Shown piece by piece: positions 34,445 to 44,900 of a stretch of DNA of 64,000 nt. The position numbers and the translations under genes were made by a program. The notes beneath the pieces were generated by a model that had not been told where the DNA came from, did no database searches, and was given only the letters and a program-made list of their open reading frames with translations. How positions within the stretch are numbered: position 1 is the first letter of the stretch; each line of letters begins with the position of its first letter. Source of the DNA: Hymenobacter jejuensis (lineage in GTDB: Bacteria > Bacteroidota > Bacteroidia > Cytophagales > Hymenobacteraceae); assembly GCF_006337165.1 (NCBI RefSeq), contig NZ_CP040896.1, positions 4,030,001 through 4,094,000 of the forward strand, written 5' to 3'.

Positions 34445-36409
34445 ATGGCGTTTTCTGTATGTGGTTTCCTGACAAGAACCAGGCTTTCCGCGCTGCTAGC
34501 CCTGAGCCTTGCTGCCGGCGCCGTACAAGCTCAGTATCCGGGCCAGACGAAGGAAAAAACTGCTGTAGCGGTAAGGGCCCCCATTCAGGCCTACAGCTTC
34601 AACTTGCAGGACGTGCGCGTGCTCAGCAGCCCTTTCAAAGATAACATGGACCGCGAAGGTCGCTGGCTCCTCTCTTTGCCCGCCGAGCGCCTGCTGCATA
34701 GTTTTCGAGTGAATGCCGGCTTGCTGACCGATAAGAAAGCCAGCCCCACCAAGATGCCTAAACCCTTGGGCGGCTGGGAAGCGCTGGACATGGAACTGCG
34801 GGGCCACAGCATGGGCCACATCCTGTCGGGTCTGGCCTTTCAGTTTGCCTCGACGGGCAACGAAGCCTTTAAACTCAAAAGTGACAGTCTGATCGCTGGT
34901 CTGGCTCAGGTGCAAAAGGCGCTGAATGAAGGCGGCTACCTCAGCGCCTACCCCCAAAACTACATCGACCGCAACATCGCCGGCACCAGCGTGTGGGCGC
35001 CTTGGTACACCCTGCACAAGATCTTCGCGGGCTTGACGGATGCCTACTGGTACACGGGCAACCCGCAGGCTTTGGAGGTAGAAAAGGGCATGGCCAGCTG
35101 GGCCTACCAGAAGCTCTCGCCGCTGACTCAGGAGCAGCTGGCCAAGATGCTGCGCAACGAGTTTGGGGGGATGAACGATGCTTTCTACAACCTGTATTCT
35201 ATCACCGGTGACCCGCAGCACCGGAAGCTGGCTGAGATGTTTTACCACAAGGCGGTGCTCGAGCCTTTGGAGCAGGGTCAGGACAAGCTTAATACCATGC
35301 ACGCTAACACCGTGATTCCCAAGCTTGTAGGCGAGGCTCGCGCCTACGAGCTGACCGGCGACCTGAAAGCGCAGAAGGCGACGACTTTCTTCTGGGATGA
35401 CGTGGTGAAGCATCATACTTATGCCCACGGCGGCAACAGCGACAAGGAACACTTCTTCGAGCCCGACAAGATTTCGGAGCACCTCACCGGCAACACCGGC
35501 GAGACGTGCAACACCTACAACATGCTCAAGCTGACGCGCCACCTGTTTACCTGGAACCCCGAAGCCAAGTACGCCGACTACTACGAACAGGCGCTCTACA
35601 ATCACATCCTCGGGCAGCAGGACCCCAAAACGGGCATGGTATCGTACTTCTCACCTATGCTGCCCGGCGCCTACCGCCTCTACAGCACGCCTACCGAGTC
35701 GTTTTGGTGCTGCGTGGGCTCGGGTTTCGAGAGCCACTCCAAGTACGGCGAAGCTATCTACTACCACGGGGCTAAAGACCTGTATGTCAATCTATTCATT
35801 CCTTCGGAACTGAATTGGCAGGAGAGGGGCGTAAAAGTGGTACAGAACACGAAGTACCCGGAAGAGGAAACCACGCGGCTGACCATTCAGACGAAAAAAC
35901 CGGTCGACATGCCGCTGCACCTGCGCTACCCAGCGTGGGCTACCCACGGCGTAACGCTGAAGGTAAACGGCAAAACGGTAGCCGTAAAGCAGCAACCCGG
36001 GAGCTATATCACCGTGAGCCGCAACTGGAAAAACGGTGATCAGGTCGAGCTCACGTACCCCATGGCCCTGCGCGTAATCGCCACGCCCGACAACCCCAGG
36101 AAGGCCGCCTTCGCTTACGGCCCCATCATTCTAGCAGGTGAAATGGGCACGGAAGGCATGAGCGGCACCGCGCCCTACCACGACCCCGCCGATCCTTACC
36201 AGTACTACGGTTACGACTACCACGTGCCGGCGGACCTCGTGCACACCCTCGCCACCAAAGGCGGCACCGTGACCGACTGGCTCAAGCCAGTACCAGGCCA
36301 TCCCTTGACCTTCACAACCACGGCTGCTACGGGTGCCGGGGGCATTACGATGGTGCCCTATTATAAAGCGCACCGTGAACGCTACGTGGTGTACTGGGAC
36401 TTGCAATAA
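34445..36409 (+). CDS. GH127/GH146-type beta-L-arabinofuranosidase (DUF1680 family)
   Basis: About 654 residues with a signal peptide (LLALSLAAGAVQA). Members remove beta-L-arabinofuranose using a cysteine nucleophile held by zinc. The zinc and catalytic ligands are visible: GETCNTYNML (about 352-361, Glu and Cys) and ESFWCCVGSGFESH (about 418-431, Cys pair). Other landmarks: LRGHSMGHILSG, YLSAYPQNYIDR, VWAPWYTLHKIFAGL, DKLNTMHANTVIPK and the C-terminal FAYGPIILAG. The frame opens with GTG at 34439; the ATG two codons later is chosen. It lies 17 bp after the GH88 gene, inside the system 3 operon. GH146 is the more likely subfamily, but that is a judgement by eye. Confidence 0.9.
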   Translation: MAFSVCGFLTRTRLSALLALSLAAGAVQAQYPGQTKEKTAVAVRAPIQAYSFNLQDVRVLSSPFKDNMDREGRWLLSLPAERLLHSFRVNAGLLTDKKASPTKMPKPLGGWEALDMELRGHSMGHILSGLAFQFASTGNEAFKLKSDSLIAGLAQVQKALNEGGYLSAYPQNYIDRNIAGTSVWAPWYTLHKIFAGLTDAYWYTGNPQALEVEKGMASWAYQKLSPLTQEQLAKMLRNEFGGMNDAFYNLYSITGDPQHRKLAEMFYHKAVLEPLEQGQDKLNTMHANTVIPKLVGEARAYELTGDLKAQKATTFFWDDVVKHHTYAHGGNSDKEHFFEPDKISEHLTGNTGETCNTYNMLKLTRHLFTWNPEAKYADYYEQALYNHILGQQDPKTGMVSYFSPMLPGAYRLYSTPTESFWCCVGSGFESHSKYGEAIYYHGAKDLYVNLFIPSELNWQERGVKVVQNTKYPEEETTRLTIQTKKPVDMPLHLRYPAWATHGVTLKVNGKTVAVKQQPGSYITVSRNWKNGDQVELTYPMALRVIATPDNPRKAAFAYGPIILAGEMGTEGMSGTAPYHDPADPYQYYGYDYHVPADLVHTLATKGGTVTDWLKPVPGHPLTFTTTAATGAGGITMVPYYKAHRERYVVYWDLQ

Positions 36410-36447
36410 GCTACAAACAAGGATTTACAGCCCAAATTTTACTTCCT

Positions 36448-38115
36448 GTGCCTCGATTTTCTATTGGCTTTGCTCTCCGTTTTCTTCTGCTTCTCGGCTT
36501 CCTTGGCTGGGCGCGCGCCAGCCAAGCTCAGGACTGGCAGTGGTCGGTGCCGGTGACGGGCGGCACGGATAAGGCCGGCCCGGCGCGGGCGTTTCTTTGG
36601 ATTCCACCTGCCTGCAAACAGGTGCGCGGAATCGTGTTTGCCCAGCACAACATGGAGGAAATTTCCATTCTGGAAAGCCCGCAGTTTCGAAAGGAATTAA
36701 GCCAACTGGGCTTCGCGGAGATTTGGGTGTCACCGGCTTTCAACTTGCAATTCAACTTCAACGAAGGCGCTGGGGAAAGCCTGGAGGGGCTGCTGAAAGA
36801 GCTGGCGGCCGAATCGGGTTACCGGGAGGTGGCATATGCGCCGCTGGTGCCCATGGGACACTCAGCCGCTGCCAGTGCTCCCTTTTACGTGGCGGCGTGG
36901 GCCCCGGCGCGCGTGCTGGCGTGCGTGTCGGTGAGTGGGCAGTGGCCCTATTTTCGGGCCAACCAGTTTGCCCCCGACATCTGGGGAGCCCGGACCGTCG
37001 ACTACATTCCCGGCCTGGAGACCATGGGCGAGTACGAGGCCGCCGCGACGTGGTCGGCCGAAGGACTGAAAGAGCGGCAGCAGCACCCGTTTACCCCCCT
37101 GAGCATGTTGGCTGCCCCGGCCGAAGGCCACTTCGCTACCACCGCCGAAAAAACCGCCTACCTCGCCTTTTACATCAGGAAAGCCGCCCAGTACCGCCTG
37201 CCCAAAAAGGTGCCTATGGATCGGGCTCCCGTGCTAACGCGCATCGATCCGACCAAAACCGGGTGGCTGCTGGAGAAGTGGCGGCCCAATCAACCTTACA
37301 GCGCGCCCGCAGCGCCGGTAGGCCAGTATACGGGCGACCCTGCCCAGGCTTTCTGGTATTTCGACGAAGAGCACGCCCGCGCTACGGAAGCCTACGGCGC
37401 CAAGCATCGTAATGGTAAGGCTCAGTTAGTGAGCTACTTGCAAAACGGTCGGGTGGCTCCCCAACACAACACGCACCAGCAGATAAACCTGCAATTCCAG
37501 CCGCTGGCCGACGAGCTGTCCTTCGGGCTGCGCGGTACGTTTCTCGACTCCGTGCCCGCCGTGAGTGGCCGCCTCGCAACCTGGGCCGGTCTGCCGGTGG
37601 GCACGCCCCTTGGGCATTCTGCGGCGGGCCCCGTAGCCATCAGCCGCATCACGGGGCCGTTCGTACAGGTGAGCGCCGACACGTTTGCTTTCCAGCTCAG
37701 CCGTGGGTTAGGAGCCAACCTGCGCCAATACGAGCTGTGGTTTACCGCAACGCATCCCGGCGACGCGACTTACAAACCCGCCGTGCAGCAGGCCCAGATG
37801 CTCGTTCCGCTGCGGCTCACGGCAGGGGGCAGCCAGCACATCACGTTTCCCAAACCCACCGACTGGAAAGCGAGCCGCACCCGCCGTGCCACGGTGCCGC
37901 TCGCGGCCACTTCCGATGCCGGGCTGCCGGTGCGCTACTACGTGCGGGAAGGCCCCGCTGAAGTGAAAGGCAACGTCTTGCGCTTCACCCAAATACCGCC
38001 GCGCAGCAAGTTTCCGCTGAAAGTAACGGTGGTAGCGTGGCAGCGCGGGCGTACTGCCGAGCCGAAAGTGCAGACTGCCGAACCCGTCGAGCAAACCTTT
38101 TACCTCCTGAAATAA
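36448..38115 (+). CDS. Alpha/beta-hydrolase, probable carbohydrate esterase with C-terminal beta-domain (copy 1)
   Basis: 555 residues. Signal peptide (FLLLLGFLGWARASQA) after a GTG start; no in-frame ATG is nearby. The N-terminal half has alpha/beta-hydrolase features: FAQHNMEE, a nucleophile elbow GHSAAAS (Ser139) and a later EGHFATT (His about 227). The C-terminal half looks like beta-sandwich: LATSDAGLPVRYYVREGPAE and PLKVTVVAWQ. I do not recognise a named carbohydrate-esterase family; the context suggests removal of acetyl or other esters from the glycan so that lyases and glycosidases can act. A full-length paralogue is at 54614-56293. Fold moderately sure, substrate unknown. Confidence 0.75.
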   Translation: MPRFSIGFALRFLLLLGFLGWARASQAQDWQWSVPVTGGTDKAGPARAFLWIPPACKQVRGIVFAQHNMEEISILESPQFRKELSQLGFAEIWVSPAFNLQFNFNEGAGESLEGLLKELAAESGYREVAYAPLVPMGHSAAASAPFYVAAWAPARVLACVSVSGQWPYFRANQFAPDIWGARTVDYIPGLETMGEYEAAATWSAEGLKERQQHPFTPLSMLAAPAEGHFATTAEKTAYLAFYIRKAAQYRLPKKVPMDRAPVLTRIDPTKTGWLLEKWRPNQPYSAPAAPVGQYTGDPAQAFWYFDEEHARATEAYGAKHRNGKAQLVSYLQNGRVAPQHNTHQQINLQFQPLADELSFGLRGTFLDSVPAVSGRLATWAGLPVGTPLGHSAAGPVAISRITGPFVQVSADTFAFQLSRGLGANLRQYELWFTATHPGDATYKPAVQQAQMLVPLRLTAGGSQHITFPKPTDWKASRTRRATVPLAATSDAGLPVRYYVREGPAEVKGNVLRFTQIPPRSKFPLKVTVVAWQRGRTAEPKVQTAEPVEQTFYLLK

Positions 38116-38147
38116 GCAGCCTCCTTTTCTGCTCCTCACAGCTTTCC

Positions 38148-41100
38148 ATGGAAAGAAAAACCTTGCTCCAAGGGCACCCTGTGAACGCCTTGTGGTTGCT
38201 CTTTGCGAATTTGCTGGCTTTGGTTGGTTTCCCTGCATTGTCGACAGCAAAGGCCCAAGCTATATCAGAAACCGAGGCATGGCAACCCCTTGGCTCACTT
38301 GATTTTGCAGGATGGTCAGGCGTAGAAATCCGGAAAGCAGAGGCGATGCTGAAGATACCCGGCACGGCTTCGTTTCACTACCCGGGCGGGCCAAAAGGGT
38401 GGTACACCCAGGGCTTCCGCAAGGAGCACGACGGCACCCGCGACTACCGTGCATTCTACGGCTTGCAGGCTGAGGTGTGGGTGCCCAACGAGCACACCCT
38501 GGAGTTACGCGTCACCCTGGCCACGCCCAAAGCCGAGCTGCAGCAGCAATACCTGCCCGAAGCGCATGCCACGGTAATCGTGCCGGGAGGTAGCAGCGGA
38601 TGGCAACGCGTCACCCTGCCCTGGACGTTGTTCGACGTGCCGACCGCCCAAGTCGCGATGTTCAAGTTCATCCAGGGCGTACGGCTGGAAGGTAAGTTCA
38701 CGGGCGGCGAAACCGGTAAGGTTCGGCTCAGAAATGTGCGCTTGACCCGCGCGGCCCAGGTAGCTATCGAGGTACCCGTGCGGGGCAAAGCAGTAGCGCC
38801 GGGCCAAACGGCACGCTACACCGTCACGTTGGTCAACTGCACCTACACGCCGCAGGAAGTGATGCTGACCTTTAAACGCAGCGGATTTTCTGTGATGACT
38901 CCAACGGTGGCGCCCGCGCGGGTGCGGTTGGCTCCCGGTGCGTCGGCGGCTTGCGTAGTATCGGTAGCCGTGCCGCAGGAAGGAGTGCCCGCCGGCGGGC
39001 ACGAGCGGCAACAACTGGTGGCATCGGCCAACGGCAGTGTGCTCCCCAATGAGTTGACTTTCATCACAGCCCGGGAAGTACCGCATCCCAATATCCTGCA
39101 CACGGCAGCCCGCTGGGACGATGTACGCGCCAAGGTGCAGCGCTACGAGTGGGCCAGGGCCGAGCAGGTGCGCTACGTGCAAGCAGCCGACACCTGGAAT
39201 GTGCCGGAAGCCACCCTTCCCCCGCACAACTACGCGGCCAACGAGAAGCACGCCTTCGTGTTTCCGGAGGCCAACTTCGTCGCACTGCCCAACGCGGTGT
39301 ATGCGTGGCAGCTTACCCGCAATAAGAAGTACGCCCAAAAGGTAGCCCTGTTTCTGCGCCGGCTTGCCGATGAGAAAACCGGTTACCCTTCCACCTTTGC
39401 CGGCACCAACAACGGCGGCCCGCAGGAAGGCGACAACTTTCAGCGAGTGGCCATTGCCTACGATGCCATTTTAGACGCCGAGGTGCTCAGCCCCACCGAC
39501 CGGCAAGCCATCGAGCGCACTCTGCGCCTGTACATGGAAACCTTCGAGCCTGACTTGACGGTAGGCAACATGGGCAACTGGAGCACAGCCCAAGCAACAG
39601 GCGCGCTGTTTTGCGCCCTCGCCCTGGGCGACCTGACGGCAGCGGAACGCTATCTCTACGGCCCCGCCGGCTTTACCGACTACCTCAGCAAAGGGGTGAT
39701 GGACGACGGCTGGTGGTGGGAGGTCAGCACCGGTTACAACCTGTGGGTTGCGGCCGAGCTGACGCAGGCGGCGTTGGCTTGCCAGCCCTGGGGCATCGAC
39801 CTAATAAACTTGGAGGTGCCCGCTGAGTACTCGGCCCACGCCATTATTACCCCTTGGGCGCTGCATCCGCCTTATGGCGTGTCGTTCGAAAAGTGGGGCC
39901 CGCAGCGGCACACAACGCGCTCGATTAAGAAGTTCTGGGATGCTATTCCGGCAGTGGCCGACTACCGCGGCATCGCCTTTGGCATGAACGACGGGCACGA
40001 GGAGAAGGTGGGTGGGCCGCGGCTGGAGCTCGCTTACTTCGTGTACCGCGACCCCGCTTATGCCTCGGTGATCAAGCTCACGGGCCAGCGCGACTTGCTT
40101 TACGGCGTCCCAGAATTGCCTGCCATGACGCCTGCTCTTTACACCAAATCGGGTTACGCCGAAAACATTGGCTATGCCTTGCTGCGCTCCCAGACGCCGA
40201 ATCGCCCTCCCCGCGAACAAATTCAGGCGGTACTCAAAATCGGAACCCAAGGCGGCTACCACGGCCACTTCGACCGGGTTTCGCTGGATAACCTCACGCG
40301 CTACGGCCGCAGCTTCTGGAACCCCGAAACGATCTGGTGGGGCTACCCCAACTTCATGTACAAGTTCTACGTGCAGACCTCGGTCAACCACAACATGGTG
40401 GTCGTGGACCAAAAGCAGCAGGAGGCTGTGCCCTCGGAGCAGTTGCTGTTTCACGCGGGACAGATGATGCAGGTAGCCGCGCACGAGACGAACGCTCGCT
40501 GGTCAGACGCTCCATATCTGGGCATGCAATATTTCGCCGGCGAAACGCCAGCGGACCAGATGCGCAAAAACCGGCAGAGCCTGCCCCCCGTGACTGACCG
40601 CCAATACGGCGAACTGGGGCCGTACACCGACCGGGTGCTGCAACGGCGCCTGGCCATCGTGACGGACGATTATGTGGTAATAGCCGACTACCTAAAAAGC
40701 AGTCAGCAGCACACCTTTGATAACTTGCTGCACATGAAAGGGTTATCTAGCCTGGCTGCGGCTGGCAAGAAGCTGCTGCGCCACGACGCGCAGTACAGCC
40801 CCGACCCGCACAGTGCCGCGCAAGTCATCACCGATGCGGACTGGTACTCGGCCACGGCACCCGTGGTGGCAAAATTTCAGTTTGATTACGGCCCTGAAGC
40901 CGACAACAGCGGCACGCGGGAGATGCTCAATGAGCCAGGCACGTTGCGACTGAATGTGCACTCGCTCTGGCCTCAACAGCAAGAGCTTATGGTGGCCATG
41001 CCGCCTGAAACCCACGACAATCAGCAGTGGGTGCGCTATCAGGTAAGCGGCGACGGCAGGATGCTCGCCAGTGGCGAAAGCGGCGTCTGGATTCTAGGCC

Positions 41101-41714
41101 AAAAGGAAATCGACGTTTCAGTGGCAGGCCTGCATGAGCTAACGCTGCAGGTCAGCACGGATGGCGCGAAGAAAAAAGCTCTCTTCTGGGCTGATGCGCA
41201 ACTGGTGACTGCGGAGGGGCACGAAATCCCCTTGACCGACTTCGCCAGCGCGCAAAATGTGGAGGCCCCTCCAGTTCCCGGGCAGGACTACTACGGCGGC
41301 CCGATCAAGGTTGGGGGGCTGCGGCCAAGCAGCGCGCTGCCTACGCAGCCGAAAGACGCGAAAGCCCCCGCCATCATCCGCGTGCCGCTCACCGGCACGC
41401 AAGCCGTGCGCTTCAAAGCCACCCTCGGCGGCGATTATCCATTTGGCAACGAAGCCGCGCGGCGGAAGGTGTACGCCAGCCGTGCCGTAGGCACCCAGGT
41501 TCGTTTTCTAACGGTATTGGAGCCTTACGAGCGCCAAGCCGTGGTGGAATCCGCCACGGCTCTCAGCGCCGATAAGCTGCTGGTGAAACTCCGCGATGGA
41601 CGGGTGCAGGAGCTCACGCTGACCAACCTGGAGGGAGATGGAAGGAACGTTGGGGTGAGCATGACGGAGAGCAAGAATGGGCGTGTGTTGCGCACGGAGA
41701 AAACGGCTCAGTAA
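38148..41714 (+). CDS. Large heparinase II/III-like polysaccharide lyase
   Basis: About 1188 residues. ATG at 38148 starts a signal peptide (LLFANLLALVGFPALSTAKA); the longer open frame overlaps the esterase gene and is not preferred. N-terminal beta-rich region (about 40-330, carbohydrate-binding-like), then an alpha/alpha-toroid (about 340-680, NMGNWSTAQATGALFCAL, MDDGWWWEVSTGYNLWVAAEL), then a heparinase II/III-like beta-region (about 700-960) with GGYHGHFDRVSLDNLTRYG (about 701-719) and NHNMVVVDQKQQ. The His of GHFD and nearby Tyr residues are the usual acid/base candidates of this superfamily. Which PL family it belongs to I cannot say. Last gene before the control region at 41715-41933. 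Confidence 0.82.
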   Translation: MERKTLLQGHPVNALWLLFANLLALVGFPALSTAKAQAISETEAWQPLGSLDFAGWSGVEIRKAEAMLKIPGTASFHYPGGPKGWYTQGFRKEHDGTRDYRAFYGLQAEVWVPNEHTLELRVTLATPKAELQQQYLPEAHATVIVPGGSSGWQRVTLPWTLFDVPTAQVAMFKFIQGVRLEGKFTGGETGKVRLRNVRLTRAAQVAIEVPVRGKAVAPGQTARYTVTLVNCTYTPQEVMLTFKRSGFSVMTPTVAPARVRLAPGASAACVVSVAVPQEGVPAGGHERQQLVASANGSVLPNELTFITAREVPHPNILHTAARWDDVRAKVQRYEWARAEQVRYVQAADTWNVPEATLPPHNYAANEKHAFVFPEANFVALPNAVYAWQLTRNKKYAQKVALFLRRLADEKTGYPSTFAGTNNGGPQEGDNFQRVAIAYDAILDAEVLSPTDRQAIERTLRLYMETFEPDLTVGNMGNWSTAQATGALFCALALGDLTAAERYLYGPAGFTDYLSKGVMDDGWWWEVSTGYNLWVAAELTQAALACQPWGIDLINLEVPAEYSAHAIITPWALHPPYGVSFEKWGPQRHTTRSIKKFWDAIPAVADYRGIAFGMNDGHEEKVGGPRLELAYFVYRDPAYASVIKLTGQRDLLYGVPELPAMTPALYTKSGYAENIGYALLRSQTPNRPPREQIQAVLKIGTQGGYHGHFDRVSLDNLTRYGRSFWNPETIWWGYPNFMYKFYVQTSVNHNMVVVDQKQQEAVPSEQLLFHAGQMMQVAAHETNARWSDAPYLGMQYFAGETPADQMRKNRQSLPPVTDRQYGELGPYTDRVLQRRLAIVTDDYVVIADYLKSSQQHTFDNLLHMKGLSSLAAAGKKLLRHDAQYSPDPHSAAQVITDADWYSATAPVVAKFQFDYGPEADNSGTREMLNEPGTLRLNVHSLWPQQQELMVAMPPETHDNQQWVRYQVSGDGRMLASGESGVWILGQKEIDVSVAGLHELTLQVSTDGAKKKALFWADAQLVTAEGHEIPLTDFASAQNVEAPPVPGQDYYGGPIKVGGLRPSSALPTQPKDAKAPAIIRVPLTGTQAVRFKATLGGDYPFGNEAARRKVYASRAVGTQVRFLTVLEPYERQAVVESATALSADKLLVKLRDGRVQELTLTNLEGDGRNVGVSMTESKNGRVLRTEKTAQ

Positions 41715-41775
41715 GGTGTTGGTTCTCTGGCTTCTAGCGCTGGGGTGGCCTTGCAAATGCGGAGAATTCAAGTTT

Positions 41776-41795
41776 ATCAGGAGAGTTCAGGAAGC
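41776..41795 (+). promoter_or_regulatory. Tandem TCAGG element, copy 3 (upstream of the GH106 gene)
   Basis: ATCAGGAGAG then TTCAGGAAGC, continuing CTACGCAG. Same 10-bp period as the other four copies. It lies in the 219-bp gap before the GH106 gene, about 140 bp from its ATG, and suggests a separate transcript starting here. Confidence 0.55.
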
Positions 41796-41933
41796 CTACG
41801 CAGAACCGAAGAAGGTTATTTGAACCATCGCAGCAGGGCATTTCTCTGCTTTCCCGTTGCCCCAATTTGCAGCCCACTCCAGCTTCTTCAAAAGCAGACT
41901 GCGGACTGCTTCACCGGCTGACTTTTCTTCTCC

Positions 41934-44900
41934 ATGCAACGACGTGACTTTCTCAAGACCACGGCCACCACCTCGCTCGGCCTGAGCCTGCTGCCGGGGT
42001 TCGTACGGCCCGGGTTGCTGGCCGCCCCGTCGGATGCATTTAGGCAGGGCAACTTAGGAGTAGCGACGGACGACGCGTTGGCGCAGGGCTTTTTGACCCC
42101 GCCTGCTTCTGCCAAGCCGTACACGTTCTGGCAGTGGATGAATGGCAACATCACGCGCGAAGGCATTACGCTCGACTTAGAGGCGATGCAGCAGATGGGG
42201 TTGGGCGGCGCCTACATCTTCAACAACGGCGTAGGCATTCCGCGTGGCCCCGTAGACTACGCGAGCACCGTCTGGCTGGAGCTGGTGGAGCACGCCGCTC
42301 AGGAAGCGCAGCGCCTCGGCCTGCAACTTTCCCTGCACAATGCGCCTGGCTATTCGGGCACCGGTGGCCCCTGGATTACGCCCGAAAATTCCATGCAGCA
42401 ATTGGTGTGGACCGAGACGTTGGTGCACAGCACCGGCCGCCCACGCGTGGCGGTGGTGCTGCCCCGGCCGCAGGCCAAGCACGGCTACTATCGCGACGCC
42501 TATGTTCTGGCTTATCCATCGCTGCCCGTTGAGACAAGCAGCATGTGGGAGCAAGTGCGCCGCGCAACGCTAGATGGCAAAGCATTGAACGTCAATGTTT
42601 TGCAAGATATAGATACTGAGAAGGTTATCCGAATGGTGCCGGCGGCAGCTGCGAAAACCCCGGCGGCTTTGCTGTTGGAATTTGTCCAGCCTTATGAAGC
42701 TCGCGCAATTACGCTGCAGCGCCAGCCCGAAGCCCCCCTTGATCCGCACGATGGCCCCCGCGATTACCCGCCCGTTTTTCGCTTGGAAGCCTCCGACGAC
42801 GGGCAAACTTTTCGTTCTGTAGCCGAGGTGCGCATGCCAGCGCTGCGCGCGATGGACGTGCCCGGGGTAGCCGCCTTTCCGGCCGTTAAAGCCCGGTACT
42901 TCCGCCTGAGTACCGGCAGCCCCACCTACCTAAGCGAGGTTGCCCTGCACCAAGCGCCGCGATTGCCTGACTGGCCCGCAAAAACCGGCTACGGGGAGTT
43001 CGCTGCGGAGATGGTCGGGCGCGAAGAGTGGCCAGCTGAGCAAGTTATCGGCCCCGACAAGGTGGTGGATGTGACAAGGTTTTTGGATCAGCAGGGAAAA
43101 CTAACCTGGGCGGCCCCGCCCGGCCGCTGGACCATCGTTCGCATTGGTCATACCACTACGGGTGAAGTCGTGGCGGCGGCCCCCGAGTCGGGCATCGGCC
43201 TAGAATGCGACAAGTACCGCAAGGAAGCGTTGAACACGCATTTTGAAACGCTGCTGGTCCCGATCATCACCCGCCTGAAGCCCTACGTAGGCCACAGCTT
43301 CGTGGGGCTGCACACCGATAGTTGGGAAGCGGGCAAGCAAAACTGGACCCGCGACTTTCCCGCTGATTTTCAGCAGCGCCAAGGCTACGACTTGCGGCCT
43401 TACTTGCTGGCCATGACCGGCCGAGTCGTGGAAAGCATAGACGTAACCGAGCGGTTTCTCACGGACGTGCGCCGCACCTTCGCTGACCTGCTTGCTGAGA
43501 ACTATTACGGCCACTTTCGCACGCTTTGCCACGCCCACGGCCTGCAGTTCAGCGGCGAGCCCTACGGCGATGGCAACTTCGATTCGCTGCAAGTCGCGGG
43601 TCAGCTCGACACTCCGCTGGGCGAGTTCTGGACCCGCTACACGTACGGCGGCATCGATTACATCCGGCTGGCCGCGTCGGCGGCGCACCTGTACGGTTCG
43701 CCCGTTGCCGGGGCTGAAGCCTACACCGGGGAGCCGCGCACGTCTAAGTTCACCGACTATCCCTATTCGCTCAAAGCCGAGGGCGATTGGATGATGACGA
43801 TGGGCATCAACCGTTTTCTGTTGCACGTGATGGTGCACCAACCGCACCCCAGCGCGCAACCCGGCATGACCATGGGACCTTTCGGCACACATTTCGATCG
43901 CAACTCGACTTGGATGCGGCAGATGCACGGCTGGACGGGCTACCTCACCCGGGCGCAGTACTTGCTGCAGCAAGGCCGCTTCGTGGCCGACCTGTGCTAC
44001 TACAAAGGCGACATCATCAACGCCAAATTGCCGGGCAACGCGATTCTGCGTCCTGCGGTGCCGTTGGGGTATGCCGCCGACATTACCGGCCGTGAAGCGC
44101 TGCTTTCGCGGTTTTCAGTGCAAAACAACCGCATTGCCTTGCCCGACGGCTTGAGCTACCGCCTGCTGGTTCTGCCGCCTGCACACGCTTTGTCCGTGGA
44201 GGTGCTGCGCAAAGTGTGTGACTTGGTAAAGGCTGGTGCTCAAGTACTGGTTCAGGAGCCCCCCACTACAGTACCGGGCCTGAGCGCCCAACGAAAGGCA
44301 GCCAGTGAAGCTACCACCGGCGAGGCCACCCTGCAGGCTTTGGTGCAGGAAATCTGGGGTAACCTGGATGGCAAGGCGGTGACCGAGAGGCCGCTAGGGC
44401 AGGGGAGAATATTTCGAGGCGTGCCGCTCGAGAAGCTGCTGCCAAAGCTGGGCGCGCAGCCTGACTTCGACTATACGTCCCCGCGAAATGATACGGCCGT
44501 ACACTACATCCACCGGCAAGTAGGCGAGACCGACGTGTACTTTATTGCCAACCGTCACCGCCGGGTGGAAGAGCTGGTGTGCAGCTTCCGGGCAGCGAGG
44601 CAGCAGCCCGAGCTATGGGATGCAGAAACGGGTCGTGTGATTGCCCCCGCGGTGTTCGAGACGGAAGTTGGCCGTACATGTTTGCCCATCCGCCTGGAGC
44701 CTGCGGGTTCAGTATTCGTGGTTTTTCGCAAGCCCGCGGCACCGTCGGTGGCTTCCCTCATGCGCGAAGGCAAAGTCGTGCTGAGCAGTAAGCCCTACGG
44801 CGCGCCGGTTGCCGCCCCTCATGCCGACGTGCAGGACGACTTTTCGATAAGCCTCTGGGCGAAGCCCGACGTGATGATGCTACCCGGCCGCGGCCTGCTC

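Noticed and set aside
34496..35605. 369-codon open frame on the minus strand across the GH127/146 gene
   Set aside because: Antisense to conserved zinc-site motifs and without a plausible start or domain.
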